DNA of 64,000 nucleotides, taken from assembly GCF_004119445.1 (NCBI RefSeq), contig NZ_QICI01000048.1, positions 20,678 through 84,677 of the forward strand. Reading direction: 5' to 3'. This DNA is from Chryseobacterium sp. CH21. GTDB lineage: Bacteria; Bacteroidota; Bacteroidia; Flavobacteriales; Weeksellaceae. A program made the translations under genes and the position numbers. Shown piece after piece: positions 16,747-25,969 of this stretch; position 1 is the first letter of the stretch; each line of letters begins with the position of its first letter. The notes under the pieces were generated by a model. It saw nothing but the letters and a program-made list of their open reading frames with translations. It ran no database searches and had not been told where the DNA came from.

Positions 16747-17340
16747 ATGAAGAAGCAATTTTTCGCGCTAAGTGCATTGTTATTATGCATTTTCTGTGGT
16801 ATAGAAACCAAAGCACAGCAGGCTCCTGCTTTTCACATTGGGGTAAAGGGAGGGGCCAACTTTACAAAAACCTCAACGGAATCTTCACTGGAAGGAAAAT
16901 ATGGATTGGGTTATCAGGCAGGAGTAATGACAAGAATGGATATCGGAAAACTGTATGTACAGGGAGAAGCACTATTCAACAAAAGAAAAACATCATTCGA
17001 GTCCCAAGACGGAAGCTCTTCAAAACTTTCCTGGAACGCCATTGATATTCCTGTGGTGATAGGATATAAAATGATCAAAACCGATGATTTCAATGTAAGA
17101 ATATTTGCCGGAGGAGTTTACAGTTATGCCTTCAACAATAATTTGTCAACTTCTCAGGCTCTTCAGGAGGGGTTTAAGAAGTTTGACAAATCCAATATTG
17201 GTGTTACAGGAGGTGTAGGATTAGATTATAAAAACTTTACAGTAGATCTGAGGTATGAGATCGGCCTTACAAGCATTAGTAAAGAATTTAAGTCCAAACC
17301 CCACAGTTTTTCCCTCGGAATAGGTTATTTCCTGTTCTAA
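16747..17340 (+). CDS. Outer membrane beta-barrel protein (porin-like, PorT family type)
   Basis: The ATG at 16747 is preferred over the one at 16717 because it opens directly with the signal peptide MKKQFFALSALLLCIFCG, cleaved near KAQQ. The 197-residue product has HIGVKGGANF after the signal, alternating hydrophobic strands (YVQGEALFNK, VVIGYKMI) and ends in an aromatic strand FSLGIGYFLF, the C-terminal signature of outer membrane barrels. It is a small eight-strand-type barrel with unknown cargo. Confidence 0.83.
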   Translation: MKKQFFALSALLLCIFCGIETKAQQAPAFHIGVKGGANFTKTSTESSLEGKYGLGYQAGVMTRMDIGKLYVQGEALFNKRKTSFESQDGSSSKLSWNAIDIPVVIGYKMIKTDDFNVRIFAGGVYSYAFNNNLSTSQALQEGFKKFDKSNIGVTGGVGLDYKNFTVDLRYEIGLTSISKEFKSKPHSFSLGIGYFLF

Positions 17341-17363
17341 AAAACTTAAATTATCTTTACCTG

Positions 17364-17400
17364 TTAGAAACTGTCTTCCCTGCAGTTTCTAATTTTTTTA
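17364..17400 (+). terminator. Intrinsic terminator after the beta-barrel gene
   Basis: Arms TTAGAAACTG and CAGTTTCTAA, then a run of seven Ts. It stands 20 bases before the next gene. Confidence 0.9.
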
Positions 17401-17419
17401 TTAATCTATTTCCAATTCC

Positions 17420-18481
17420 ATGACAAAACCTTTTGTTTTAAAAGAATACATATTTACTTTTATTTTCTGGCTTGTTCTCGCTATTGTGTTATGGTGTAAT
17501 TTCCAGATTACAACAGAGAAGTATCTTGCCATGATTCAAACCCTTATCATTACAGTTTCTTCTTTTACCTTCACTCATTTTTTAACCAATAGGCTTCTTC
17601 CAAAAGCTTTACGGGAGAAAAAGATGAAGCGGTTCCTGATACAGGTTGTGGTCGTTATTTTTATATTAAGCCTAATCTTCGCAGTTATTTTTACCTATCT
17701 TGAAGTTGCTCCAAAAGAACAGCTTCCAAAGAGTTTTTCAGAACAGCTTCCTTTTTTATGGAAAGGTTTTTATATGTCTTTACCTGCTTCATTTCTAATC
17801 AACGGAGCAGCATGTGGTATCAAATTTTATAAAGAGCATGGAAGAATAGAGCGTGACCATATTCTCCTTCAGCAGGCTCATCTGGAAAACCAGCTTAAGC
17901 TTTTGCAGGATCAGATCAATCCTCATGTAGTATTCAACATCCTGAACCATATTCACATCCTGATAAGAACAGATACTCAACTTGCTGATTATCTACTGCT
18001 TAAATTTTCAGATATTTTACGTTATCAGCTTTACCATTGTAATGAAAATCTGGTTTTCCTGAATAAAGATATAGAACATATACAAAATCTTGTAGAAGTT
18101 GAAAAACTAAGATGGGGGAATGAACTGGATGTAAGAGTAAACTGGGAAATGACCAATAAGAAGCTTTTCATAGCACCTCTCCTTTTAGTCACTTTTATTG
18201 AGAATGCTTTTAAGTATGTCTGCAGGCTTCCCGGACATAAAGGATATGTTGAAATTTCCTGTAAAGAAGAAAACAATACCCTCTATTTCTGTGTTGAAAA
18301 TTCCTATTCTGATAGAGCCATTCATAAAAAGAAAGACGGCACTGGCGGAATTGGTCTTCAAAATGTACAGAAACGATTAAAACTTCAATATCCGGATTCT
18401 CATCATCTAAAGATTGAAACCAACAATAATGTGTTTAAAGTAACTCTAATTTTAAAATTATCTGATCACAATGAGCAGTAA
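17420..18481 (+). CDS. LytS-type sensor histidine kinase
   Basis: A 353-residue kinase with four predicted membrane helices (about 10-27, 37-55, 72-93, 117-133) and no large external domain. The His_kinase domain starts at DQINPHVVFNILNHI with His169; the family usually has PHFLFN, here PHVVFN. Further on are the N-box LLLVTFIENAFKYV and the glycine motif GGIGLQNVQKRL. It is paired with the LytTR regulator that overlaps its end by 11 bases. Confidence 0.93.
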   Translation: MTKPFVLKEYIFTFIFWLVLAIVLWCNFQITTEKYLAMIQTLIITVSSFTFTHFLTNRLLPKALREKKMKRFLIQVVVVIFILSLIFAVIFTYLEVAPKEQLPKSFSEQLPFLWKGFYMSLPASFLINGAACGIKFYKEHGRIERDHILLQQAHLENQLKLLQDQINPHVVFNILNHIHILIRTDTQLADYLLLKFSDILRYQLYHCNENLVFLNKDIEHIQNLVEVEKLRWGNELDVRVNWEMTNKKLFIAPLLLVTFIENAFKYVCRLPGHKGYVEISCKEENNTLYFCVENSYSDRAIHKKKDGTGGIGLQNVQKRLKLQYPDSHHLKIETNNNVFKVTLILKLSDHNEQ

Positions 18482-19205
18482 TATCCCTAAAATGAAATGC
18501 CTGATTATAGATGATGAACCTCTGGCAAGATTCCATCTTAAAGAACTGGCGGATCAAATTGATTTTTTATCCGTTGAAGGAACCTGTGCCACAGCTTTGG
18601 AAGCAGATTCCATAGTGAAGGATAGCGAAATTGATCTCCTCTTTTTGGATATCAATATGCCCTATCTTACGGGGTTGGAATTTTTGGAACAGCTGGAAAA
18701 TCCCCCTTTATGTATTCTTACTACAGCTTATTCTGAATATGCTTTGGAGGGATTTCGCCTTCAGGTAGTGGATTACCTTTTAAAACCAATTGCTTTTAAC
18801 CGCTTTTATCAGGCTGTCAATAAAGCACAGCAACAGTTTATCATCAGTGAAAAGTTAAAAAATACCACCACTCTGGATGACCCTTTTCTGTATGTAAGAC
18901 AGTCTGATACCTTCATTAAAATTTCCTGGGTAGATATTCTTTATATTGAAAGTATGCAGAATTACACCAAGCTTCATTTTAAAGATAAATCACTGATGAT
19001 TCATCAGACGATGAAAGCCATTGAAGAATTGCTTCCTTCGGATCATTTTTTCAGAATTCATAAATCATACCTCATCAATATTACGCACATTGATATGATC
19101 TCGGGAGGACGTCTTTTTATTAATAAAATTGAGCTTCCTATTTCCCGAACCAGAAAAGAGGAGCTGCTTAATCAGGTGGTGTATAAGAAGCTGATCAGTA
19201 AATAA
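18471..19205 (+). CDS. LytTR-family response regulator
   Basis: A 244-residue regulator. The receiver domain (about 8-125) shows LIIDDEPLAR, phospho-acceptor Asp60 in LLFLDINMP and Lys in VVDYLLKPI. The C-terminal LytTR DNA-binding domain (about 140-240) has ILYIESMQNYTKLHF, FFRIHKSYLINI and LPISRTRKEEL. It overlaps the kinase gene, so the two form one operon; targets are unknown. A second in-frame ATG at 18492 is possible. Confidence 0.94.
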   Translation: MSSNIPKMKCLIIDDEPLARFHLKELADQIDFLSVEGTCATALEADSIVKDSEIDLLFLDINMPYLTGLEFLEQLENPPLCILTTAYSEYALEGFRLQVVDYLLKPIAFNRFYQAVNKAQQQFIISEKLKNTTTLDDPFLYVRQSDTFIKISWVDILYIESMQNYTKLHFKDKSLMIHQTMKAIEELLPSDHFFRIHKSYLINITHIDMISGGRLFINKIELPISRTRKEELLNQVVYKKLISK

Positions 19206-19218
19206 CCGGGAAAAAGAA

Positions 19219-19260
19219 GCCGGAAGCAGAGTTATTAAAAACCCTGCTTCCGGCATTTTT
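19219..19260 (+). terminator. Intrinsic terminator between convergent genes
   Basis: Arms GCCGGAAGCAG (19219-19229) and CTGCTTCCGGC (19244-19254), followed by ATTTTT. It may also help end the convergent gene. Confidence 0.88.
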
Positions 19261-20167
19261 ATGGAAGATTCCAACGCAGTGATACTGCTGCGTAGAATGT
19301 ACTGGCAAATCTTGGATCAACTATTTTTTTGTCTCTGAAAATGCTCTTGATCTTTCGGTCATTTTCACTGAAGCTTCTCAGTAAAGCTGTTCCTCCCGTA
19401 AGGCGCAGGGTAAGCCTGTCATTAATTTTTATTTCTGGCCTGAGACCTGCTGTAATCTGCTGATAGCCCAGCAGCATAGATTTTCCGTCTTTATTTCTTT
19501 CTACCGTCATTCCGCTGAGGTTGACTACAGCTTTTAAAGCAAATTTGTCTGAAAACAGATATCCGGCTTCCATTCCTTCCGGAAAGTTGATATTGAATTT
19601 AATCTTTCCATTTGTTTTCCAGTCGAAATAAATCCAGGGTAAAATCATTGGAATTCCAAAAGCAGTGGTAAGCACCGGACCTCCTCCCAATGAAAGATTA
19701 GGATTAAAATGTCTGATAAATAAAAGCCCACCCTGTCCCAGTACATCATCAAAACTCACTTCTTTAAGGTCTGTATACACTCCTACCGAGGCAGTCATCA
19801 TCATACTCCATTTTTTGCCCAAAGGTCTCATATGCTGTATTCCAACCTGAGCATTCAGCATCTGATCAGGAAACAACCGGGCTTCGTAATTTTTATGTGT
19901 CATCTTTGCATAAGATCCGCTCAACAGCATAGACCATGACCTTACTTTTCCATCGGTATCCTTTTTTACAGATAACGGAATACTGAGATTCAGATCTACT
20001 CTTTTAAAATCACTTTTGGAATTGGTCTTTGTACTGTCTTCAGGCCGGATGTAATTGGAGGCAGGAATGTATTCGGTTTTAAGCTCTGCAGAAAGGCCGG
20101 ATTGTGCGTTTATCCAATATCCTAATGGCAATATACAGCACAAAGCTGTCGAAAGGGTTCTTTTCAT
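19259..20167 (-). CDS. Outer membrane beta-barrel protein, possibly DUF6268 type
   Basis: A 302-residue protein with a signal peptide (about 1-21, ending WINAQ). The mature part alternates short amphipathic strands, such as RVDLNLSIPLSV, SMLLSGSYAKM, MTASVGVY and LSLGGGPVLTTAFGIP, and ends with a FYAAVSLRWNLP strand, as expected for an outer membrane barrel. The DUF6268 name is from memory and not certain. Its start codon lies in the loop of a 10-base-arm inverted repeat (20152-20197), which could control translation. Confidence 0.7.
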   Translation of the reverse strand: MKRTLSTALCCILPLGYWINAQSGLSAELKTEYIPASNYIRPEDSTKTNSKSDFKRVDLNLSIPLSVKKDTDGKVRSWSMLLSGSYAKMTHKNYEARLFPDQMLNAQVGIQHMRPLGKKWSMMMTASVGVYTDLKEVSFDDVLGQGGLLFIRHFNPNLSLGGGPVLTTAFGIPMILPWIYFDWKTNGKIKFNINFPEGMEAGYLFSDKFALKAVVNLSGMTVERNKDGKSMLLGYQQITAGLRPEIKINDRLTLRLTGGTALLRSFSENDRKIKSIFRDKKIVDPRFASTFYAAVSLRWNLP

Positions 20168-20197
20168 ATTTTAAATTTGATACAAAGAGAACCCTTT
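20152..20197 (-). promoter_or_regulatory. Inverted repeat enclosing the start codon of the beta-barrel gene
   Basis: Exact 10-base arms AAAGGGTTCT (20152-20161) and AGAACCCTTT (20188-20197) flank a 26-base loop that contains the ATG and the leader just before it. In the transcript this would form a hairpin across the ribosome-binding region. Confidence 0.5.
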
Positions 20198-20265
20198 GAC
20201 TATTTTTCACAAAAATTACTTGATTAAGTGTCCGGATTGTATGACAACAGGATCAAATAAGAGGA

Positions 20266-21486
20266 TTAGTTTCCCGTTGGAGCAGCTATTGAAGCTGTTG
20301 ATTTTTGAGCCTTAAAAATTCGATATCCGAACCATACTGCGATCAAAGCCATTGCAGAGCGTGTTACCACCATCGGAATGATAGAATCTGCTTCCAGGAA
20401 ACCTATTAATCCTGATATTAAAAAGGTTACCATCAGCTGCATAAACCCTAGTAATGCTGCCGCAGTTCCTCTTCCTTCTTTAAATGGAGATAAAGCGTGA
20501 GCTGATGTAATAGGAAACAAAATACCAATTGCCAGTAATGACAGATAAAGCATTGCAATTTCCAACGCTACAGAAAGGTTTTCTGCTGCAATCAGAATAT
20601 GAAGTGTGCATACTACCAACAAAACGATTGTAGCAACAAATAATAGCGTTGAATTGCTTATTCTTTTGATTAGTTTAGGAGTAATATAAGCGGCTGTTAT
20701 CAAAGCCAGTGAGTTGAAAGCAAATATAAAACTGAATGTACTGCTTGAAAAACCATGGATCTCCATGAACAAAAACGGAGCATTAGAGATGTAAATAATC
20801 AAGGATGCAAAAGCAATACTTCCTACCATCGTACTGTTGATAAAATCTTTGTTGGAAATAATCATTTTCAGCTGGTCTTTTAATCCTTTTTCATCCAGCA
20901 TTTCATCTTCGGAAAGATGGATTCTGGTATTGGTTTCCGGCACATATTTGTACACCATGAAAAAAGTAATCAGTCCCATGATGCATAAAAAGGCAAAAGA
21001 ACTATTCCATCCCCAGAATTTAAGAAATACACTTCCCAGTAACGGAGCCACGATTGGAGCAATACCACTGATCTGTGATTGCTGTGAAAAGATAGTGACC
21101 GCTTTATGCTTGTCATAGAGATCAATAATGATCGCCCTACCGATAACGATTCCGGCACTTCCTCCGAACGCCTGCAGAAAACGCATAACCCATAATACAT
21201 AAATATCGGATGTAAAATAGATGGCCGTTGCTCCTATAATAAACAACAAAAGCCCGCAGTATAACATAGGTTTTCTTCCTTTTTTATCAGATAAAGGTCC
21301 CCACAATAACTGCCCAAAAGCAAATCCGGCAAAAAATACAGAAATGGATACCTGAATATGACCAATATCGGTATTAAAAATCTTCGCCATACTTGGGAAA
21401 GCAGGAAGATAAAGGTCTATACTAAGCGACTCCAATGTGTTGAGTAGTGCGAGAATAAACACTACAATATTCAAATTCTTCTTCAT
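20266..21486 (-). CDS. MFS drug exporter, Bcr/CflA family
   Basis: I choose the ATG at 21486, which starts MKKNLNIVVFILALLNTLESLSIDLYLPAFP just before the first helix; an upstream in-frame ATG at 21555 adds 23 residues of unlike character. The 406-residue protein has 12 hydrophobic helices, the family motif DLYLPAFP in helix 1, GPLSDKKGRKPMLYCG in the loop after helix 2 and RFLQAFGGSAG in helix 4. It exports small hydrophobic compounds by proton antiport. An AraC regulator gene lies just upstream on the same strand, with a repeated motif between them. Confidence 0.92.
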   Translation of the reverse strand: MKKNLNIVVFILALLNTLESLSIDLYLPAFPSMAKIFNTDIGHIQVSISVFFAGFAFGQLLWGPLSDKKGRKPMLYCGLLLFIIGATAIYFTSDIYVLWVMRFLQAFGGSAGIVIGRAIIIDLYDKHKAVTIFSQQSQISGIAPIVAPLLGSVFLKFWGWNSSFAFLCIMGLITFFMVYKYVPETNTRIHLSEDEMLDEKGLKDQLKMIISNKDFINSTMVGSIAFASLIIYISNAPFLFMEIHGFSSSTFSFIFAFNSLALITAAYITPKLIKRISNSTLLFVATIVLLVVCTLHILIAAENLSVALEIAMLYLSLLAIGILFPITSAHALSPFKEGRGTAAALLGFMQLMVTFLISGLIGFLEADSIIPMVVTRSAMALIAVWFGYRIFKAQKSTASIAAPTGN

Positions 21487-21580
21487 AAATAACAATAAGC
21501 CTTCGCAGGCGTTTTTTTCTGCTGCAAAATTGCTGTAAAAAGTATCGTTTTTCAATAAAAGAACTGAAGGAAGAATAGCA

Positions 21581-21661
21581 CAAACTGAGGATCACCCAAT
21601 CTGTTTATGCCTAAATTATTTATTTAAATTAAAAATTAAAGGAACAATCTGAGGATTACCC
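21581..21661. promoter_or_regulatory. Direct repeats between the AraC regulator and the MFS exporter
   Basis: CAAACTGAGGATCACCC (21581-21597) and CAATCTGAGGATTACCC (21645-21661) agree in 15 of 17 positions, 64 bases apart. They lie upstream of the exporter start, the second covering the stop codon of the regulator gene. Candidate binding sites for the AraC protein. Confidence 0.4.
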
Positions 21662-22474
21662 TTTTCCAGGTCTGAATCTATCAGGGTTCTGTTGCGTATG
21701 TTTTTTAAAGAACCGGGAAAAGTAAGAAGCATGACTAAAACCTAATTTAAAAGCAATCTCTTTTACCGTTAAAGCACCAAAACTAAGTTCTCTTTTTGCT
21801 TCCAGAATAAGTCTCTGGGCAATCATTTTTTTTACTGTTGTTCCTCTTGAAAGCCGGACAATGTCATTGAGGTGATGGGTACTTATTTTGAGCTGTTCGG
21901 CATAAAAATCTGTATTTTTCTCTGTGATATAATATTCTTCTATCAACGCTGCGAGTTGCTGAATTCTCGGTTTGTCATCTTCTGCAGTATTCTGCATCGT
22001 GATCTGATCTGTAATGATGAGACAGAAGGCTCTCAGATAAGCTTTTAAAATTTCAACACGTCCGGATCCGAGATATTCTCTTTTAATCATTGAAATAAGC
22101 ATATTTCCGGTTTCACTGCTTTCTGCATCCAAAAAGAAAGGTCTTGCACCGTTGGCCAGAACCACTTCCGTATCACAGGCTTCTTTGAAAATTTCCTTGC
22201 TGATGGCTAGCACATAGCCTTTTTCATCACGGAGTTTCATATTAAAAACCTGACCGGGAACAATAATGCAGAGCTGGTTGTTTTTTACGGTATAGCTCTC
22301 AAAATCCAGTTCAAGACGACTGTCTGTATGCACTTCTTTGAACCAGATAATTTCAAAAAAATTATGCCGATGAATATCCTCGAAGTTCTCCGGATGTCCA
22401 TTTTCTAAAGTATTGACCTGAAATTCTTCAGACACCAGATGATGAACGGGGATATTTTTTTCAGGTGAATTCAT
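21656..22474 (-). CDS. AraC-family transcriptional regulator
   Basis: A 272-residue regulator with an N-terminal cupin-like sensing domain (HRHNFFEIIWF, NNQLCIIVPGQVF) and a C-terminal double helix-turn-helix (about 168-268): FYAEQLKISTHHLNDIVRLS and VKEIAFKLGFSHASYFSRFFKKHT, the latter being the AraC signature. It likely controls the MFS exporter gene that starts 170 bases downstream on the same strand; repeated motifs between the two support this. Confidence 0.92.
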   Translation of the reverse strand: MNSPEKNIPVHHLVSEEFQVNTLENGHPENFEDIHRHNFFEIIWFKEVHTDSRLELDFESYTVKNNQLCIIVPGQVFNMKLRDEKGYVLAISKEIFKEACDTEVVLANGARPFFLDAESSETGNMLISMIKREYLGSGRVEILKAYLRAFCLIITDQITMQNTAEDDKPRIQQLAALIEEYYITEKNTDFYAEQLKISTHHLNDIVRLSRGTTVKKMIAQRLILEAKRELSFGALTVKEIAFKLGFSHASYFSRFFKKHTQQNPDRFRPGKG

Positions 22475-22499
22475 TGGTAATGTATTTGATCAGATAAAG

Positions 22500-22532
22500 C
22501 GAAAACCGCAGCAAAAAATACTACGGTTTTCT
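22500..22532 (-). terminator. Intrinsic terminator after thiL
   Basis: Arms GAAAACCG (22501-22508) and CGGTTTTC (22524-22531); on the minus strand the hairpin follows the thiL stop at 22567. Confidence 0.6.
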
Positions 22533-22566
22533 TACAATATTTAAAATTAAATATAATTTTTTGGTT

Positions 22567-23619
22567 TTATTGGTTTAAAAAAGCATCCCATCCCTGAGCG
22601 GTAAGTGCTACCAGCTGGTTAGATCCTCTTGCTACCATAAAGTTTCCTTCTTCTTTTTCTACGGCATGCCCTATAATGGTAAAATCAGGATGATTTTTAA
22701 TTTTATCAAAATCATTTGCAGAAATAGTGAACAAAAGTTCATAATCTTCACCCCCGCTTAAAGCCGTCATTACCGGATTCAAATTCATTTCATCCGCTGT
22801 AGAGATTGTAAGACTATCTAATGGAACTTTTTCTTCATACAATCTGAATCCTACATTAGACTGGTCTGAAAGATGAAGGATTTCGGAAGCCAGACCATCT
22901 GAAATATCAATCATAGAAGTTGGTTTGATATCCAGCTCTTCCAGAATCTTTTTAACATCTGTTCTTGCTTCAGGTTTCAGCTGTCTTTCCAGAATATAGT
23001 CGTAGCCTTCCATTTCCGGCTGCATATTAGGATCTGCAAGATAAACGGCATGTTCTCTTTCAAGAATCTGTAATCCCATGTATGCTCCACCCAAATCTCC
23101 TGTTACCACAAGAAGATCATTTGGTTTTGCACCGCTTCTTTTTACAATGTTTTCTTCATTTTCAATACCTACAGCTGTAATACTCATTACAAGCCCTGAA
23201 TTTGAACTTGTTGTATCTCCTCCAATCAAATCAACTTTGTACCTTCCACATGCCGCCTGAATCCCGGAATAGATTTCTTCTAATGCTTCCACCGGAAAAC
23301 GGTTGGATACTGCAAGAGAAACCAAAATCTGCGTAGGCGTTGCATTCATCGCAGCAATATCGCTCAGGTTTACCACTACAGCTTTATACCCTAAATGCTT
23401 TAATGGAACATAGCCCAGATTAAAGTGTACTCCTTCCGCCAATACATCTGTTGTAAGAATTACTTTTTTGTTATCAGGATTAATAACTGCCGCATCATCT
23501 CCTACTCCAAGCTCCGAAGATTCATTGGATAATGGAAAATGTTCTGTCAAATGTTTAATAAGACCGAATTCTCCTAATTTTGAAATGGGCGTCAGCTCCT
23601 GTGATTTATCTTCAAACAT
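22567..23619 (-). CDS. thiL: Thiamine-monophosphate kinase
   Basis: A 350-residue ATP-dependent kinase of the PurM-like fold that turns thiamine phosphate into the diphosphate cofactor. Motifs: ELGVGDDAAVI near residue 41, TTDVLAEGVHF, LIGGDTTSS, MIDISDGLASEI and ALSGGEDYELLF. Length is normal. No other thi genes are in the window. Neighbouring genes (thioesterase upstream, AraC downstream) give no pathway context. Confidence 0.95.
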   Translation of the reverse strand: MFEDKSQELTPISKLGEFGLIKHLTEHFPLSNESSELGVGDDAAVINPDNKKVILTTDVLAEGVHFNLGYVPLKHLGYKAVVVNLSDIAAMNATPTQILVSLAVSNRFPVEALEEIYSGIQAACGRYKVDLIGGDTTSSNSGLVMSITAVGIENEENIVKRSGAKPNDLLVVTGDLGGAYMGLQILEREHAVYLADPNMQPEMEGYDYILERQLKPEARTDVKKILEELDIKPTSMIDISDGLASEILHLSDQSNVGFRLYEEKVPLDSLTISTADEMNLNPVMTALSGGEDYELLFTISANDFDKIKNHPDFTIIGHAVEKEEGNFMVARGSNQLVALTAQGWDAFLNQ

Positions 23620-23708
23620 AAGTTTCTGTTTATAAGTGATCTTTGATAAATGATAACTGATAGATCATGAATACAGATTTACATCATGTATCAATCATCA
23701 TTCATCAT

Positions 23709-24203
23709 TTATATATTAATCTCTGCCGGGTCGATATTGTGTGGGTGGAAAGGGAATTTTTTGAAATCCTCTCTAGATAATACCACCGTTTCCGGGCTCT
23801 TGTACTTATTCATAGCTTCCACTACATCGTCTGGTGGAGTGGTCATTTTTCTAAGCATCATATCAATCCATACTCCTGTAGCTTCTGCAGTAGCACAGTG
23901 CATTCCATCCGGAGTATAGAACTTGTGTACGAAACGGTAGATGGAAGAATCTTCTGCACATCCATCTATTTCTACACTTACAATAACGATCTGATCTGCA
24001 TAAATTTCTTTGAAGAAAGAATATCTTTCGTGCAGGATCACCGGGCCTATTCCCCATCTGCTCAGCTGGGTAACTCCCATTTTCTCTTTAGTCATGAAAG
24101 CCATTCTGGCTTGTGCACAATATTGTACATATGATGAGTTGGCTAAGTGCTTGTTGGCATCAAGATCGCTCCATCGCACTTCAAATTTATGGTAGAAAAT
24201 CAT
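23709..24203 (-). CDS. Acyl-CoA thioesterase, hotdog fold (4-hydroxybenzoyl-CoA thioesterase type)
   Basis: I use the ATG at 24203 (MIFYHKFEVRWSDLDANKH), because the 17 extra residues from the ATG at 24254 precede the domain and look unlike it. The 164-residue product has the VRWSDLDANKHLANSSYVQYC active-site segment of single hotdog-domain thioesterases, with the catalytic-type Asp in SDLD. It hydrolyses acyl-CoA; the natural substrate is unknown. The thiL gene is 90 bases downstream. Confidence 0.87.
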   Translation of the reverse strand: MIFYHKFEVRWSDLDANKHLANSSYVQYCAQARMAFMTKEKMGVTQLSRWGIGPVILHERYSFFKEIYADQIVIVSVEIDGCAEDSSIYRFVHKFYTPDGMHCATAEATGVWIDMMLRKMTTPPDDVVEAMNKYKSPETVVLSREDFKKFPFHPHNIDPAEINI

Positions 24204-24276
24204 TTTGAAAATCTTTTTTGGTATTATAAAATAATAATCTTCAAAAATACTCAAATAAGATGGTTTATAAAAATTG

Positions 24277-24284
24277 TACTTTTG
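24277..24284 (+). promoter_or_regulatory. Candidate -7 box TACTTTTG for the flavoprotein gene
   Basis: Matches TAnnTTTG 33 bases before the ATG at 24318, in a divergent intergenic region. Confidence 0.4.
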
Positions 24285-24317
24285 AAAAAATAATCTTCCG
24301 CATAGGATTGCATATAC

Positions 24318-25520
24318 ATGAAACAGATCATTATTATCGGAGGCGGTGCTGCAGGCTTTTTCTGTGCATCTAATCTTGACGAAAAAAAATATACAATTAC
24401 GATTTTAGAACAAAATTCAGATGTCCTTCAGAAAGTTAAGATTTCTGGTGGCGGACGCTGCAATGTTACCCACGCATGCTTTGATCCAAGAGAGTTGGTT
24501 CAGTTTTATCCTCGTGGAAACAAGGAACTATTGAGTGTTTTCAGCAAATTCCAGCCAGGTGATACCATGGAATGGTTTGACCAGCGTAATGTTCCGCTGA
24601 AAATTGAAAATGATAACAGAACCTTTCCTGAAAGTAATTCTTCTCAGACCATTATCAATACTTTTCTGAATGAAACTCAAAAGAAAAATGTAACTGTGCA
24701 GACAAAATGTACGGTAAAAGAGATTGAAAAACAGGATGAAAAATATATCGTAAGAACCAATTCAGGCGATTTTGAGGCAGATTATATTGTATATACTACC
24801 GGAAGCTCTCCAAAATCATTAAAAATGGTTGAAAATCTGGGGCATAAAATTGTAGATCTTGTCCCTTCCCTTTTCACTTTTAATATTAAAGATGAGTTGC
24901 TGAAAGATCTTCCGGGAACAAGTTTTGAAAATGCCGGAATTTCAATTCCAAAGCTGAAGACTGAAGAAAGCGGACCTTTGTTGATTACACATTGGGGACT
25001 TTCTGGCCCGGCTGTTCTGAAAATTTCTGCATGGGAAGCCATCAGCTTGGCAAAGCTTAAATATAACTTTGAAATTGAGGTTAATTTCGTTTCCATAGAA
25101 ACAGATGAAGCGGAAGAAATTTTTAATAATTTCAAACAAAGCAATCCTAAAAAGACCATCGGACAGTCTAAAATATTTGATATTACGAATAGATTCTGGC
25201 AGAAGATTTTAGACATTTCAAAAGTGGATCTTAATAAACAGGTTGCGAATATTTCCGGAAAAGAAATGCAAAAGATTCTGGAGAATCTTTGTAGAAAAAA
25301 GTTTCAAGTCACAGGAAAATCTACTTTTAAAGATGAATTTGTAACAGCCGGAGGTGTTGATTTAAAGGAAATTAACTTTAAAAACATGTCTTCAAAATTA
25401 CTTCCTAATTTCTATATTGCCGGAGAGGTTCTGAATATCGATGCAGTAACCGGTGGTTTCAATTTCCAGGCATGCTGGAGTGAAGGATGGCTGATTGCAC
25501 AGGATCTCAACAGTTTATAA
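24318..25520 (+). CDS. HI0933-like FAD-dependent oxidoreductase (YhiN/BaiN family)
   Basis: A 400-residue flavoprotein. The N-terminus IIIGGGAAGFFCA is the dinucleotide-binding motif, ISGGGRCNVTH the family signature, and the C-terminal LPNFYIAGEVLNIDAVTGGFNFQACW closes the FAD site. Family length and order are complete. Members are annotated NAD(P)/FAD-dependent oxidoreductases with mostly unknown substrates. The downstream secreted-protein gene begins 30 bases after the stop. Confidence 0.9.
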   Translation: MKQIIIIGGGAAGFFCASNLDEKKYTITILEQNSDVLQKVKISGGGRCNVTHACFDPRELVQFYPRGNKELLSVFSKFQPGDTMEWFDQRNVPLKIENDNRTFPESNSSQTIINTFLNETQKKNVTVQTKCTVKEIEKQDEKYIVRTNSGDFEADYIVYTTGSSPKSLKMVENLGHKIVDLVPSLFTFNIKDELLKDLPGTSFENAGISIPKLKTEESGPLLITHWGLSGPAVLKISAWEAISLAKLKYNFEIEVNFVSIETDEAEEIFNNFKQSNPKKTIGQSKIFDITNRFWQKILDISKVDLNKQVANISGKEMQKILENLCRKKFQVTGKSTFKDEFVTAGGVDLKEINFKNMSSKLLPNFYIAGEVLNIDAVTGGFNFQACWSEGWLIAQDLNSL

Positions 25521-25550
25521 AAAACACTACTTTTAATAAAAACTAAAAAC

Positions 25551-25964
25551 ATGAAAAAAATTGTGGCTTTCATTCTATGTCTGGGATTCGGGCTTGTTTT
25601 TGCTCAGAAACAGGAAACTCAGCCCAAGCCAACGGAAGATCATTCCAGAGATAAGTTTATTCCTGAACAAAGTAAACAGGCAGAATATCCCGGCGGGCTT
25701 TCAGCGTTTATGGGTGAGGTATCTCAAAAAATTAAGACCAGCAGAATAAAGGGAGCTAAAGGTAAAACACGTTCTAATGCAAAGTTTTCTGTGAGTGCTA
25801 AAGGTTATATAGAAACTATTATTGTAACAGGAGAAAATGAATCTCTTAATCAGGAAGTGGAAAGAGCAATGAAATCTATGAAAAAACAATGGACTCCCGG
25901 AGAATATAAAGGGAATCCTGTACTGATCTGGTTTACTCTTCCTTTCACTATTAATTTTGAATAG
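25551..25964 (+). CDS. Secreted TonB-C-like protein, function unknown
   Basis: A 137-residue protein with a signal peptide (about 1-19, ending VFAQ), a Gln/Lys-rich linker and a TonB-C-like domain with EYPGGLSAFMGEV, ARFSVSAKG-like strand AKFSVSAKGYI and the end YKGNPVLIWFTLPF. It lacks a membrane anchor and so is not a classical energy transducer. It stands five bases before the DUF2306 gene. Confidence 0.68.
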   Translation: MKKIVAFILCLGFGLVFAQKQETQPKPTEDHSRDKFIPEQSKQAEYPGGLSAFMGEVSQKIKTSRIKGAKGKTRSNAKFSVSAKGYIETIIVTGENESLNQEVERAMKSMKKQWTPGEYKGNPVLIWFTLPFTINFE

Positions 25965-25969
25965 TTAAA

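Noticed and set aside
21486..21555. The longer N-terminus of the MFS exporter
   Set aside because: The extra 23 residues precede the first helix and are unlike the family; the ATG at 21486 fits.
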